Below, piece by piece: positions 32,499 through 44,985 of a DNA stretch of 64,000 nt (positions within the stretch are counted from its first letter, which is position 1; every line of letters starts with the position of its first letter). The translations under genes were made by a program, and so were the position numbers. This DNA comes from Crambe crambe (lineage: Eukaryota > Porifera > Demospongiae > Poecilosclerida > Crambeidae): contig OZ004598.1 of the NCBI GenBank assembly GCA_963924555.1, positions 1,822,501-1,886,500 of the forward strand, given 5' to 3'. The notes beneath the pieces are model-generated. The model saw only the letters and a program-made list of their open reading frames with translations. It ran no database searches and was not told the DNA's origin.

Positions 32499-33698
32499 CA
32501 ATAAGTGTCAAGAATCTCTTGTTCCCATACTCTCAGACTGGGTGCTATAAAGAGTTGTTTTTCATCTTCATTGGCTTCATCTTCTATACTCTCATTGGCT
32601 GTTAAGACAGTTTCTTTTGATCTTGAAAAAAAATGTTCTGATAAACATGAACACAGTTATGGAAGCAGTGAAATAGCAATATCAGGAAGACTAAAAGAAT
32701 TGCTGTGCTTGACAAGAAGATATAAGCTGCAGCAGAAATTGATCCAAATATAAGATGGACTCCAACCATGAGCCAGTAGTTCACCATGAAAAGTATGTCT
32801 ATTAAACATACCAAACGATTCTTGAATGGATGACAGAAGGCTTGCAAAAAGATGAGGATATTAATGACAAAGAAATATATAATAAACATAGTTTTAGTGT
32901 ATTTCTCAAGCACCAAAACACTATCAACTGCAGACAAGATAGAAAGAGTGAGTGGTAATGGCATAAAATAGCGATCAATAGATGGAATACTTTCATTCAA
33001 GCAATATTCATAAGAGAATTTAGCATAATAGGAGTGAACTTGTGTGATCACAGCAGTATCCGTATTACCACTTCTAGTGTTGTAGTGCCCAGAATGAAAA
33101 CTCTTGTTTATTATACAGCAAGTTCAAAATGTATCTTAAACATTGAATACAATTCAGCTTTTTAAATACCTCATAACATCATCGTTAAGGAGCAATTTCA
33201 TGAGAATGGAACTCTGTTTAGTTTGGTTAGTTATTAAGTTATTTAGTTTGATGTTATTACAATGGTTGAAAATAAATGCTGCTTTGCTATGTTCTTCATA
33301 GGTCACATACTGGTCACTACCATAACATACCTCACAGCTGATGCTTGAATAACACCTGCACAATCACTGAACATGACTGAACTTATGGTGAGATTAGTGA
33401 CATTGAAGAAACTGAATCCTCCATATCCATTAAGGCATCGAATTTTCACAAGATTAAATCCATTACTCTGGTCTGGAGTAATGGTTATATTAGAGGTATT
33501 CTCGATCAGACAAAATGAATGTTGTCCGCTGATAGTGAATGAAGATTTGTTAAGCACAATTTCAGTATTAGGAGAGATCGTTGCATTTGGAGAGCACAGG
33601 TATTTCATCAGATTTTTTGAACAATTTCTGATCTGAGCAGCTAGTAGCTATAGTAATTAAGTAGCCAGAAAAGCTTGATAGACGTGAAACTTGTCCAT
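32499..33698 (-). pseudogene. Branch 2 receptor, internally deleted and partly inverted
   Basis: The ATG position is 33698, but the signal peptide is already broken by a stop after about 13 codons. The N-terminal part (SPNTEI, SFTISGQHSFCLIENTSN, FFNVTNLTISSVMFSDCAGV) is kept at 33303-33608. A block at about 33017-33208 is in the opposite orientation: its + strand carries the sense words for EFSIIGVNLCDHSSIRI and following residues. Then YEYCLNESIPSIDRYFMPLP (about 32945-33015) is joined directly to the last membrane segments (LSILSAVDSVLVLEKYT onward). Most of the ectodomain, the Cys-rich stalk and the first five membrane segments are deleted. The promoter word and the 3' flank are those of branch 2. 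It is divergent from the branch 1 copy at 34427. Confidence 0.85.
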
Positions 33699-33749
33699 TG
33701 CAGTATAGCATGCACATGAACATGAGGAGAGTTTATGTCAAGTGGCTCA

Positions 33750-33757
33750 TTTATAAA
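33750..33757 (-). promoter_or_regulatory. TATA box of branch 2 pseudogene
   Basis: TTTATAAA inside aagtggctcatttataaaggc, 52 bp from the former start codon, as in the intact gene at 44986-48738. Confidence 0.6.
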
Positions 33758-34385
33758 GGCTGCACTGATCAGACAGGATGTTACTATTAATACTGTAAGT
33801 GCACTATTGTTATTTAAATAACAAACTTAGGTGAAATTAGCTAATCATTTGAAATCTGTCAAAATGACACTATAATTATTTTTGTTGAAGATAACATTTA
33901 CAATGATTATTACATATAGCTACGTATATAGTCTTACCTAACGGGTATGCTTAACAAAATAAGAATTCTCTTTTTGCAGTGTGGTTCTAAAAACTCTTGA
34001 TCACTATATATAGCTATTAATTGTGGACATGTAGTAAGGTCAGCCTATTGCATGCACATTGTACAGTTGATGGTTCAAGGGTTTAATTCCCTCCATATTT
34101 TTTTCTATAAGATCATGACAATTGACTAAGAGGGCCAGGAAGCGTCAATCAGAATGGTACAGTGCCTCCACATACTTTTTTTGTTTTTATTGTGTATATT
34201 GGGACAATTTATACACTTCTCCCTCCAAAATAGCTAAGGCTGTGTACAAAATCATGCTTTCATTAAAGCTAAAACAATCAATGGCTGTTACAATAACACA
34301 ACCTTGTCACATGAGGTTGCAAAGGAGAGGAAATAGCTGTTTATGATCTTTCAATTCACTCTATAACAAACCAGGATGAGAATTG
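33758..34385. other. Divergent spacer between branch 2 and branch 1 copies
   Basis: From about 34238 it matches 55343-55520 (aaggctgtgtacaaaatcatgctttc, tcacatgaggtt, ggagagg.aatagctgttt.tgatctttcaatt), the 5' flank of the intact gene at 55563. The left part holds nothing recognised. Confidence 0.5.
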
Positions 34386-34393
34386 TATAAAAA
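34386..34393 (+). promoter_or_regulatory. TATA box of branch 1 copy
   Basis: TATAAAAA, 41 bp before the ATG at 34427, in the word gagaattgtataaaa.aagtc shared with the copies at 50201 and 55563. Confidence 0.65.
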
Positions 34394-34426
34394 AAGTCAA
34401 CTGTGCTCTGCAGCACACTGCAAGTG

Positions 34427-37400
34427 ATGAAAATGCTTCTTCAAGTTAGTCTCCTAGTGATATTGTTAACATCCTCAGGAGGTACTCCTTACTACATCAC
34501 ACCTTCAGATGACATCATTGCTGGTAATAACACCTGCTTCTTTGAAGGGAGGCCATTGCAACCATGTAGCACTCTAGAGACTCTGGATGCAGAAGATACA
34601 TCAGGTAATTTTGGTGAGAATGTAACAGTATTCTTTTTGCCTGGGATGTATATCATAAGAAACGATACAGACCTGAGTTTTTCATCTTATCAGACAGCCG
34701 TTCTTACTCCACTAAAGGAGAATGAGGTACTAATTGAATGCAAAGCTGAAATGTCCATCTTATTTTACAATGTCGATGTGATCATCATAAGATCATAAAG
34801 TTCCATTTATGTGGTGGGAAGGGTAAAACTGAACCTAGAGCTGTTATTCTTTTTTCAAGTTATGTACCATATGTCGTGGATATACTGAATTCATCATTCA
34901 TTGGAAGCAGAGGAAGTGCCATTACTATTAGATCTAAAATAGTGGAACTGACAATCTCTAGATCTGTGTTCAGATCCATTGCTAATGCCAGTGCATGTGG
35001 AGCTGTCTGTGTAGTTTCATCCAATTGGAATTTACTTTTCTATAGTGAAGTCGAGATCAGAGATAGTGTATTTGAAGATAATTTAGTTAATGCATTCCAA
35101 CTCGATGGTATCCTGGCAGAAAATTACAAAAAATCTATTGTCCATATAAAAAACTCAGTTTTTTCAAACAATACATCAATTATTGGAGCAATGATATATG
35201 TTGTTAATATATATTTTGCTTCGTTATTCTTAAGAAATTCCACATTTGAAAGCAATAGAGCAGTTACAGATGATGGTGGAGCTATAAATTTCCATGTCAT
35301 TAACAATAATAGAACCGCCATAACTGATTGTACATTCAAGAACAACAGAGCAGCTGGAGATGGTGGGGCAATTAGAATGCTTATTGGAGGACCAAGTCAT
35401 GTAGATATCATCAATTCTATTTTTCTGGCTAACACTTGTGGTCGTGCAGGAGGTGGAATTTCATTCTATTTACCCAACAGAAAAAGTATTCAGCGCTTAA
35501 GACTAAAAAATGTCACATTTGAAAAATTCAGCTCAAAGTGGTGGTGGTATAAGTGTTATCACTGAGTACTCACAATTAATGAAAATGGAAAGTGTCACGT
35601 TTAGGAGAAATTTTGCTGCAAATGGTGGTGCAATATCCATAGAAAAAATTTCACTGGATATTAATTATGGACATTAAGTGTTTACTAATAATGCAGCAAA
35701 TTCTTCAGGTGGAGCTTTGGCAGCCTATGAATCGAAAGTATTCTTCAAAGAAGTACTTTGCTCCTTTGAAAACAATTCAGCAGGAAGACAAGGTGGAGCA
35801 ATATTTCTATCAAAGTCATTTCTTATCAATGAGAAGGAATTTTTGGGCAATCTAGTTAAGAAGGACAGATTAAATTTTTTTGGAAATGAAGCTTCATTAG
35901 GAGGAGCATTATTTGTAAAAGACTTCAGTGATCAGTGTGAAGAAAGTCACGACTTTAATGATTGTTTTTTTTTCGTACAAATATGTCGGAAAAATTATGC
36001 ATTTTAAAAACAATATAGCTGACAAGGGACCAGTTTTATATGGAGGTTTTTTGAATAATTGTAATTGTGGTAGTGGAAATAAAGATTTCAATAATTTAGT
36101 TAACATATCATCACCTTTCAAACCTCCTGGAAATTCTATCACATCAGATGTGATGAATACTTGCTTTTGCAATGATAAAGGAAACCATAACTGCTCTGAG
36201 AGACATGTGACAATATCAGCAATACGAGGTGGTTTGATATCACTCATGGTTACAACTATTGACCAACACAGACAATTTAAACAGTCATTTGTTAGCAGCT
36301 GTGATGACTCCACATTGGCATTTGGTGAGGGAGAGTGCAATCATAACTTGAGTAATGCTTGTCAAAGTATCAAGTTTCACGTGTACTCGAGAAAAGTCTC
36401 TGGAGATGTCATACTGAGATCAGGTGGACCCTGTAAAGAGATTAATAAATTGACAATCAAGATAAACTTCCTACAATGTCCACGTTGTTTCCAATTGGCA
36501 CCAGGGAAGGACAGATGTGAGTGTGATAGAAGATTAGGTCTTGATGTTCAATGCCAGATTAAAAATAACGTCACAACAGTATGGAAGCAGGGAAGATCAT
36601 GGTTTCAATATCACAGTGACACACTCCAAGTATGCAAACACTGTCCTTTGGGCTATTGTAAAAACAATGTTAGCTTTCCACCACTCGCAGATGTCAACGA
36701 CAGTCAGTGTACCAATAACCGCTCGGGGATCATTTGTGGAGCATGTAAAGTTTCTTTCAGTGTAGCCTTAGGGAGTTCTAGATGTATTAACTGTTTTGAT
36801 AACAAAAAATATGATTTTCTATGGCTGGTCCCCCTATTTGGAATCATGGGCTTGATTCTAGTCCTGAGCATGTTATTTCTAGACCTAACTGTTTCAATTG
36901 GACTCATCAATGGTTTGATATTCTATGCCAACACTTTATCAATCAGTGGATTATTAAATACCAATAATTCTTCCATTCACCCATTACTCTCAGTTTTCAT
37001 ATCATGGGTAAATCTGGACTTTGGGATTGAGACATGTTTCCATTCAGGAATGGATACATACCAGAAAATATGGCTACAGTTTGCCTTTTCCCTGTACATA
37101 TGGTTACTAGTGGGTCTGATCATCATACTCAGCCACTACTCCACACGAGTGATGAGACTCCTTGGAAGAAAGGTCATCCCAGTACTGACTACTCTATTCT
37201 TGCTATCTTATGCTAAAATATTAAGAATTGTCATTACATCTTTTAATTTCATTGAGGTCTTAACAGGAGATGCAGACAACATATCAGATAAACTGGTCCC
37301 TCGTAAGGTCTGGACTCAGGATGGAAATGTGGACTACCTCAGTGATAAACACATCCCTCTCTTCATAGTGGCCTTGCTGTTCCTAGTCGTTCTCTTTCTT

Positions 37401-38039
37401 CCATACACACTCTTACTCACATTTGGACAGTGTCTTCGTACCATGTCAAAGAAGAGAAGGTTGAGATGGTTACGCACTACCACTTTCATCTCCATAATGG
37501 ATGCATACCACGCCCCTTTCAACAGAAAGCATCGCTACTGGACTGGACTCCTCTTATTGATACTCTGCATTCTCCTCATAACCTTCATCACCATGTCTTA
37601 CATTGAGAATGCTACAACAACAAACATATTCATCATCTTGATTGTCATCACTGGACTACTGATATTCAAGGCATCAATCAAGGATGGAATATATAAAAGC
37701 ATCACAGCTAATATCTTAGAGAATGTTCATTTGCTCAACTTAGCAGCATTAGCTTCACTTGTCCTGTATTTTGAAATAATTCATACATCAGTGCATTACT
37801 GCCTCACAGCTTCCATATCAGTGGCACTTACAATGTTCATGATTACAATAGTATGCCACATGTACTACAAGATCAGAGGGACTGACTTATTTCAAAAATT
37901 CCTCCGTAAGATCAAAACAGCAAAGAAAGTACGCACATCTCCTGCCAGGAAGATTCCGCAAGAAGCCACACAAATCCCTTCCCATACGACAACTTATGTG
38001 GAACTGCGTGAAGCCTTACTTGAGAGTTCTCAACACTAA
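34427..38039 (+). pseudogene. Branch 1 receptor, ectodomain broken, C-terminal half open
   Basis: The start ATGAAAATGCTTC and the N-terminal domain are normal. Lesions: a short deletion at about 34793 (agatcataaagttcc against agatcatttgaattcc); loss of GG at about 35527 (tttgaaaaattc); extra bases and TAA for TCA near 35667-35677 (ggacattaagtg); and a frame change near 35965-35975 by a T run. From 36010 to 38039 the frame is open over the end of the ectodomain, the Cys-rich stalk (CPRCFQLAPGKDRCECD, GIICGACKVSFSVALGSSRC), all membrane segments and the tail (YVELREALLES). The part after the fifth membrane segment has the TMSKKRRLRWL loop of the 55563 gene, then the ATTTNIFIILIV segment of the 39503 gene, so it is a mosaic. 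Confidence 0.85.
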
Positions 38040-39465
38040 AGGAAGCCCATGCACCATAGTAGTGTGACACATACAGGGAACAGTATTAATTACTACTGAG
38101 TTATATGATTACAGCTAGCTGCTTAATTAGCTTTACACTTTTTTCAGTACCTTGTAATTAATTTCTTTGTTTGAATGATCAGTAGCCCTATTGGTGATAG
38201 ATTGCATAAACTCACCTAACAAAACGACCCATGCTCAAACAAACCAGCCCATTATGTCCTCCATCAGTCTCATAAGCATTGCTAACTTAACCTTCTTTAG
38301 ATTCATGTATTCTCCATTTCGTCATCTTCATCAGACTGCACATCACTTATATCATCATTCTTTTCATAGCTGCATTTGGAGCAGTGTTCATTTATCATGC
38401 ATCGTTAGCTAAAAATTTTTCAATCAGCTATTTTGCGCATGCGCAGTGTTTACCCCCAGTGCTTGACGTACACACATATATATCGCCACTATTCAGTTTG
38501 AACACCATAGAGAGAGGCTCGCTTTGTTTGCCAGTTATTGGTGGTTCCAATTAAGATGGACTGCCAAACCGTCAAATTTAATATACTGCCAAATTTAATT
38601 TGTATACAATATTAGTCCAATGGGGTAATCTGCGCCATCTCTAGCCCTGCTATCTGATACACATCATTACATATCACACAATATATCCCAGTGCATGCCT
38701 CCAACTCACTTACAGATAATTTTATGAGCATTAGTTTGGAAACAAGACTATACCTGCAGCTACACTACGTACAAGCTAGAGGATTAATGATAATAGCTAG
38801 CTAGCTAATAAAAAGTTTTTCAGGCTGCAATATCATCAATTCTCCTGCATAATAAACTTTGTGTGTTCATAATAGTTAGCTATAAGACATAGCAAGTTAA
38901 GTTGTGCAGTATCACAAAAATTTATACCTGAAGCACATCATCACATGACCACTATACCTACACTCAACTAACAGAGGTCAGTGTAGCTACTCACCAGTTT
39001 CAAATGTATGCAGTTTAATCTTTTGTTAATTAATTTTCATACATTAATTCCTATAGTGCCTCTCTATTTCTTCCCCATAATAGCTAGCTACTAAAATTTG
39101 TTAGGGATTTGGAATTGATAACTGATGAGGTTAGTCGAATTTGATGTTCTACTTACTCCATTCACTCAATTTACATATCCATGGACTTTGGGAGCAATAC
39201 AATACAGAAAGTAGCTCTGGATCATCTATAGTTATAACTGTACATTGTTGCTACGTAGTACAATATACGTATATAACACATCTTGGGAGCACAATAGTCT
39301 AAAGAAATAACAATATCAATAGCTGTTAGTAATCAATCAAACCATTTTTCATGGAGCTCAATGTTGAGTTATAACAATAGCTACAATAGTTTATGACACA
39401 TGGGTAAAACATGATCATTTTTGGGACTAATTAGCTAATGAATGCAGTTGGGAATAGAAAGCAAA
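38040..39465. other. Spacer; right half is a duplicated 5' flank
   Basis: From about 38935 to 39420 the DNA matches 49640-50112 (catcacatgaccactatacc, gtagctactcaccagtttca, ggagcaatacaatacagaaag, catcttgggagcac). A third, shorter copy is at 62060-62205. The left half shows no gene; a tata-rich patch with gcatgcgcagtg stands near 38440. Confidence 0.55.
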
Positions 39466-39473
39466 TATAAAGG
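39466..39473 (+). promoter_or_regulatory. TATA box of intact branch 1 gene
   Basis: TATAAAGG, followed by ggatgaattcatg as at 9304 and 60320. It lies 37 bp before the ATG at 39503 but only 25 bp before the upstream ATG at 39491. A start site about 30 bp from the TATA box would therefore leave the ATG at 39491 outside the mRNA. Confidence 0.6.
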
Positions 39474-39502
39474 GGATGAATTCATGATCAATGGTAAAAT
39501 TA

Positions 39503-42500
39503 ATGACAATGCTGCTTCAAGTTAGTCTCTTTATGATCTTGCTGGCTTCCTCAGGAGGTGTTCCTTGCTACATCACACCTTCCAATGATACCATTGCTGG
39601 TAATAACACCTGCTTCTTTGAAAGGAGGCCATTGGAACCATGCAGCACTCTAGAGACTCTGGCTGCAAACTGCAAGTCTATCACTTCTGATGATTTTGGA
39701 GTATTTTTGTTTTTGCCTGGAAACTATGTTGTGCAGAACATGACACATTTGAATTTCACATCATCTCAGGTAATATCTTTAAGTCCTTATGAAAGTGGCA
39801 GTGTTGTAAGAATAAACTGTGATGCTGAAATGACAATCACCTTCAGGAATATAAGCATTATAAATATCAGGTCTCTTGAATTTTTTTCTTGTGGTGGGAA
39901 AAGGACAAGAGGAGATGTTATCAAAATTGTCAGCTCAAACAACACGACTGTGCGAATACTGGATTCCTCAATCATTGGCACTGAAAATGGAGATTCTATT
40001 ACCATTGATGCCAAATCAGTAGAACTAACAATTACTAGGTCCACTTTTGATGGAAATAATGGTCATGTCATCCAAGCAAGGAAAATTATTACAGCTAATA
40101 TCACTAAAACTACTTTTATGAATAATTATAATAGAACGATAAGTATTCGTTGGGCAAACAAAAATTCTGCTATTTTTATTACTGGCTGTACTTTCTCCTC
40201 CATTTCAGGAACAGCATTATTTATGAAAGGTAAATATAATCAGTCAGTGAGGATAAATAGCTGCACATTCTTAAATAATAGTGCTAATGCAAGCAGCAAG
40301 AACCGTGGGGTAATCCACTTGGGTATTTATGGAAAGGGTAATATTATTGTCATCATGAACTCCTCGTTTCATAGCAATAAAGAAGAAGCAATTACATACT
40401 ATGGAAATAGTAACATTACTATTTATAATTGCAGTTTCATTGCCAACACTCTTGTTAAATTAAATTCTCATGAAAAAAGTGTTATATCTTTGAATCAGTC
40501 ATCATCACAAAAATATAAATTGAGGTTAGAGGTGATAAATACAGTATTTCTAGACAATACTGCTTTCTATGGTGGTGCTATATTTACAAGAAATACTATG
40601 ATGTATCTTGGCAACTCAGTATTCAGCAACAACACAGCTGAAAATGGAGGAGTCGTATCTGCTGAAAACACTGAAATACATTTTTATGGGGACTTGAAAT
40701 TTATCAGTAATAAAGCTAACATCAGAGGTGGGGCAATAATGGTCAATGATTCTAGCATTCATTTTCAAGGAAATATTTCACTTATAAATAACTCAGCAAT
40801 CAGTAAGGGTGGAGTACTGTTTCTATCAAGGTCATTTATCTCTATGGAAAGTGGTAAAACAGACATCGTAAGAAATAGAGCTTTATATGGGGGAACAATG
40901 TATGCAAAGGATTCCACTGACTATTGTTATAATGATTCAAATCCTAATTTTCTTCGATATTCAAGTTCTGATTGGAAAATTTATTTCAAAGAAAATACAG
41001 CTCTTAAAGGATCAATTCTCTATGGTAGTAATTTATTAAGAAATTGCAATCAAACCCTCAGCAGATTTGGAATACCATTTCCAACTATAGCATCTGATAC
41101 AATGTATATTTGTTTTTGTAATGATGAGAGAAAACCCAATTGTTCCATGAGAGAGAAGGAAATATCAGCTTATAGAGGGCAATTGATATCATTCAAAGTT
41201 ACAACTCTTACTCGATGTAGGAATTTCTCATCATCAGTCATAAGCATCTGTGAAGATTCAACATTGTCACTGAATAATCCAGAAGAATGCTACCACAACA
41301 TTCATACACCCTGCAAAGGAGTAAGTCTTCACATAAATTCTAGACAAGCATTCAGGAATTTTTTCATTTTGAAAGGTGAAGGACCATGCAAAGAGATAAA
41401 TAAACTTAAAGTCTCAATATCATTTCAAAAATGTCCACCTATCTTCCCTCTACCCACAACTGGGGACAGGTGTGAGTGTGATAAAAGACTAGGAACATTA
41501 GAACAACAGTCAGTGATACAATGTGATGAACAAACGATACGCAAGAAGGAAAATTCTTGGTTTGGATACAAGAATGGTAAACTAGAAATATGCAACCTTT
41601 GTCCCTTGGGATACTGTACTCAAACAGAAATTAAAATATCAGAAGCAAGTCTCAATGGCAGTCAGTGTGTTGATAACCGTTCAGGGGTTGTCTGTGGAAT
41701 GTGTGAAGAATCCTTCAGTGTAGGATTGGGAAGTTCTAGATGCATTGACTGTTCCAAAAAACTTAACTTCCTCTGGCAGGTCCCTCTGTTTGCAGTCATG
41801 GGCTTGATTCTAGTCCTAAGCATGCTATTTCTAGACCTAACTGTTTCAATTGGACTCATCGATGGTTTAATATTCTATGCCAATATTTTATCAATCAGTG
41901 GTTTGACAAACAATTATAACTGCTCCATTCATCCACTACTCTCAGTTTTCATATCATGGGTAAATCTGGACTTTGGGATCGAGACATGCTTCTATTCAGG
42001 AATGGACATGTATGAGAAAACATGGCTACAGTTTACCTTTCCCCTGTACATATGGTTACTAGTGGGTCTGATCATCATACTCAGTCACTACTCCACACAA
42101 GTGATGAGACTCCTTGGAAGAAAAGTCATTCCAGTACTGGCTACTCTATTCTTATTATCCTATCTTAAAGTTCTGAGGATAGTGGTAAAAGTACTTAATA
42201 TTACTGAAGTCTTATCAGGTGATGCAGACAACATATCTGATGAATTGGTCCCTCGTAAGGTCTGGACTCATGATGGAAATGTGGACTACATCAGTGGTAA
42301 ACACATCCCTCTCTTCATAGTGGCCTTGTTGTTCCTAGTCGTTCTCTTTCTTCCATACACACTCTTACTCACCTTTGGACAGTGTCTTCGTTCTTTGCCA
42401 AGGAGGAAAGGATTGAGATGGTTACATAGTACAGCCTTCATCTCCATAATGGATGCATACCACACCCCTTTCAACAGAAAGCATCGTTACTGGACTGGAC

Positions 42501-42991
42501 TTCTCTTGTTGATACGCTGCATTCTCCTCATAATCTTGATCAGCATTTCTTACATTAAGAATGCCACAACAACAAACATATTCATCATCTTGATTGTCAA
42601 CACTGGACTACTGATATTCAAGGCATCATTTAAGGATAGTATATATATAAACATCACAGCTAATATCTTTGAGAATGTTCATTTGCTCAACCTAGTAGCA
42701 TTAGCTTCACTTGTCCTGTATTTTGAAATAATTCATACCTCAGTGTGCTACTGCCTCACAGCTTCCATATCAGTGGCACTTACAATGTTCATGATTACAA
42801 TAGTATGCCACATGTACTACAAGATCAGAGGGACTGACTTATTTCAAAGATTCCTCCATAAGATCAAAATAGCAAAGAAAGTATACACATCTCCTGTAAG
42901 CAACATTCCACAAGAAGGCACACAAATCCCTTCCCATACAACGAGTTATGTGGAACTGCGTGAAGCCTTACTCGAAAGTGCTCAACACTAA
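39503..42991 (+). CDS. Branch 1 Pmp-like multi-pass receptor, intact
   Basis: 1,162 residues in one exon. The frame is open from ATG 39491, but TATA spacing and the paralogues favour ATG 39503 (MTMLLQVSLFMILLASSGG). Layout: signal peptide (1-19), N-terminal domain (CYITPSNDTIAGNNTCFFER), and a beta-helix to about residue 530 with many N-glycosylation sites and Pmp-like turns (GGAIFT, GGVVSA, GGAIMV, GGVLFL, GGTMYA). Next is a Cys-rich stalk (CPPIFPLPTTGDRCECD .. NLCPLGYC .. GVVCGMCEESFSVGLGSSRC, about 645-750). About nine membrane segments follow (about 754-1106) with the DAYHTPFNRKHRYWTG loop. A cytoplasmic tail ends YVELREALLESAQH. The middle of the ectodomain differs from all other copies. 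It is presumably at the cell surface; ligand and signalling are unknown. It is convergent with the branch 2 gene at 44986. Confidence 0.88.
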   Translation: MTMLLQVSLFMILLASSGGVPCYITPSNDTIAGNNTCFFERRPLEPCSTLETLAANCKSITSDDFGVFLFLPGNYVVQNMTHLNFTSSQVISLSPYESGSVVRINCDAEMTITFRNISIINIRSLEFFSCGGKRTRGDVIKIVSSNNTTVRILDSSIIGTENGDSITIDAKSVELTITRSTFDGNNGHVIQARKIITANITKTTFMNNYNRTISIRWANKNSAIFITGCTFSSISGTALFMKGKYNQSVRINSCTFLNNSANASSKNRGVIHLGIYGKGNIIVIMNSSFHSNKEEAITYYGNSNITIYNCSFIANTLVKLNSHEKSVISLNQSSSQKYKLRLEVINTVFLDNTAFYGGAIFTRNTMMYLGNSVFSNNTAENGGVVSAENTEIHFYGDLKFISNKANIRGGAIMVNDSSIHFQGNISLINNSAISKGGVLFLSRSFISMESGKTDIVRNRALYGGTMYAKDSTDYCYNDSNPNFLRYSSSDWKIYFKENTALKGSILYGSNLLRNCNQTLSRFGIPFPTIASDTMYICFCNDERKPNCSMREKEISAYRGQLISFKVTTLTRCRNFSSSVISICEDSTLSLNNPEECYHNIHTPCKGVSLHINSRQAFRNFFILKGEGPCKEINKLKVSISFQKCPPIFPLPTTGDRCECDKRLGTLEQQSVIQCDEQTIRKKENSWFGYKNGKLEICNLCPLGYCTQTEIKISEASLNGSQCVDNRSGVVCGMCEESFSVGLGSSRCIDCSKKLNFLWQVPLFAVMGLILVLSMLFLDLTVSIGLIDGLIFYANILSISGLTNNYNCSIHPLLSVFISWVNLDFGIETCFYSGMDMYEKTWLQFTFPLYIWLLVGLIIILSHYSTQVMRLLGRKVIPVLATLFLLSYLKVLRIVVKVLNITEVLSGDADNISDELVPRKVWTHDGNVDYISGKHIPLFIVALLFLVVLFLPYTLLLTFGQCLRSLPRRKGLRWLHSTAFISIMDAYHTPFNRKHRYWTGLLLLIRCILLIILISISYIKNATTTNIFIILIVNTGLLIFKASFKDSIYINITANIFENVHLLNLVALASLVLYFEIIHTSVCYCLTASISVALTMFMITIVCHMYYKIRGTDLFQRFLHKIKIAKKVYTSPVSNIPQEGTQIPSHTTSYVELREALLESAQH

Positions 42992-44985
42992 AGAAAGTAC
43001 TAAACCCATGCATACATGCAGCAAACTATATAGTGTGTGATATATAGCACCATAATACTACTGAGTGATAATAATTATAGTATTTTTTTTTAGTATTAAT
43101 TTTTTTGGTACTATATCGTTTCATACTAGAGGTATGCATAGCATTGTATGGGGCAAGCATGATGTGTACATTTCCCCTGGCAGACATTTGCTGTAGTCTG
43201 TAGTCTGCTCTTTGGAGATTCTGCCTAACACCTCTGGCAGACATTTAATGTAGTCTGGCTTCTGTAGCTTCTTTTCTTCACGTCGAGCTTGATAATCCCG
43301 TTTGCGTCGTCTTCTCAGATGAAATACACATTCCTCAGTTGTTTCTGCTGCTCAACGAGCCCTTTCACACTCTCTTCGCCTTTGCAGCTGTACTCTTATG
43401 CATTCATGATAGCCTGGCATGCGTGAATTGTATGTCATTCAAAAAAAAAAGTTATTGCACTTGTGTTTATTAGGATAGAAACACACATTGAGGCTTAAGT
43501 TAGTGGGGAGCTCACTCATGCTTGCCCCAATAATCAGTTTTTTTCCCCCCTATTTGAATATGATCATGATAAAGTGATAGAGTGCATTACTTCACTTGAA
43601 TAACTGACCATGCTAAAAAAACCCGTATACTTTATAGTGATATTATCATATAAGCTGCGATATTGCTGTATGTTGGTGTGCATTATTAGTATCATGCTGT
43701 ATGATATTGCTGTATTTGGGTGTGCATTATTAGTATCATGCTGTATGTATGTGGGCTGCATGCCTAGCTGTATGCATTATGTTGTGTTGTGGGTAGACCT
43801 AGCAGGTCTCCACACTGAGCCATGTGTGGGGAGTGGCCCCTGCACTACTACCAACCCCTTTATTCCACATGCACGTGTGGAAGCCCTAGCTTATAGAATC
43901 TGTCGCTAACCAACGACTTGTTAACTTGAAATTACTGTGCTCCTAAAATTACCACAAGCATTGCTTGTATACATGTTGTATAAGGAATATCTTGTGCTCC
44001 TGAAATTACCAGAAGCATTGCTAACTTACATATTGAAAGTGATTATTAATGGTAAGTATCTTGTTTATAATCAAAACTTCCAGAGGTCTTGTGATGAAAC
44101 AGCAAAACACAGCATGTCTACAGTATGTCAGCGATTTGAAGTTTATATTTTGCTGATGGATTGTCAACAGAATTAGTATGTTTCTACTAATGTACATAAC
44201 TTGTTCTTTCATGATGTTGTAAAGTTACATATAAATATCTCAATTTTCCATTTTGACCAATTAGTGTGTGGCTTCGCTCGCTCGCCAATTATATATATAT
44301 GTATACTTTTTTTTTCAAAGGAAAAAATGGATGGGGTAAGGGCTTGTAGGTCTCTAGGGCTAGCATTGGAGAGTGCAGTTGCTGCACTTGGGACTACTGT
44401 CCTTGACAGGCACTCCCCAAAGCTATTATGTTGAATGTATGTTGGGCTAAGGCTATGTGCATATTATGCTGTATTTATGCAGGCTGCACATATATCAGGC
44501 TGGGCAGCTTATAGGCTTATAATTATGTTATATGTAGGGCTGTGGTAGATCTGGGCAGGTCTCCACAACTTGAGCCATGTTGGGGGAGTGGCCCCTACAC
44601 TACTACCAACTCTTTATTATTAGTAACTTACTAAGTGCCAAGTCAATGGCATACCGAGCTAGCCACATGGCAGCTTGTTAAGTGATGTTTAAAGCAATAA
44701 GTGAATGTCTCCACCTTTATATATAATGAGCCAAGAGCCTTTCATGTTTTCTGTAATCATATAGCTAGATGTAGTTATAGATTTGCTATTGCATGCATCT
44801 CAATGCTTAATTTGAACACACACCACACTAAATCATAATTAATCAAATTTGCACTGGGAATTGTAGCTATAAGCAAAACAACAACAACAACAACAACCAT
44901 AAAAACAAAAATAATAAAGGAGAGAGAGAAAGTATATGTGTGGGAAAGGGAAATGAACATTAATAGGGTCAATTTTCAATAAGTG
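42992..44985. other. Spacer with several short repeats
   Basis: Two 44-bp units (gatattgctgtat.t..gtgtgcattattag...) lie at 43659-43702 and 43703-43746. A segment aggtctccacac..gagccatgt.. gggagtggcccctgcactac lies at about 43800-43860 and again at 44550-44615, with a weaker trace near 54745. A unit tgtgctcc.aaattacca.aagcattgct occurs at 43938 and 43993. From 44700 the DNA is the 3' flank shared with 32265. No gene was recognised. Confidence 0.5.

Noticed and set aside
34122-34346. 74-codon open frame upstream of the 34427 copy
   Set aside because: It lies in duplicated 5'-flank DNA whose paralogue at 55343 does not keep the frame.
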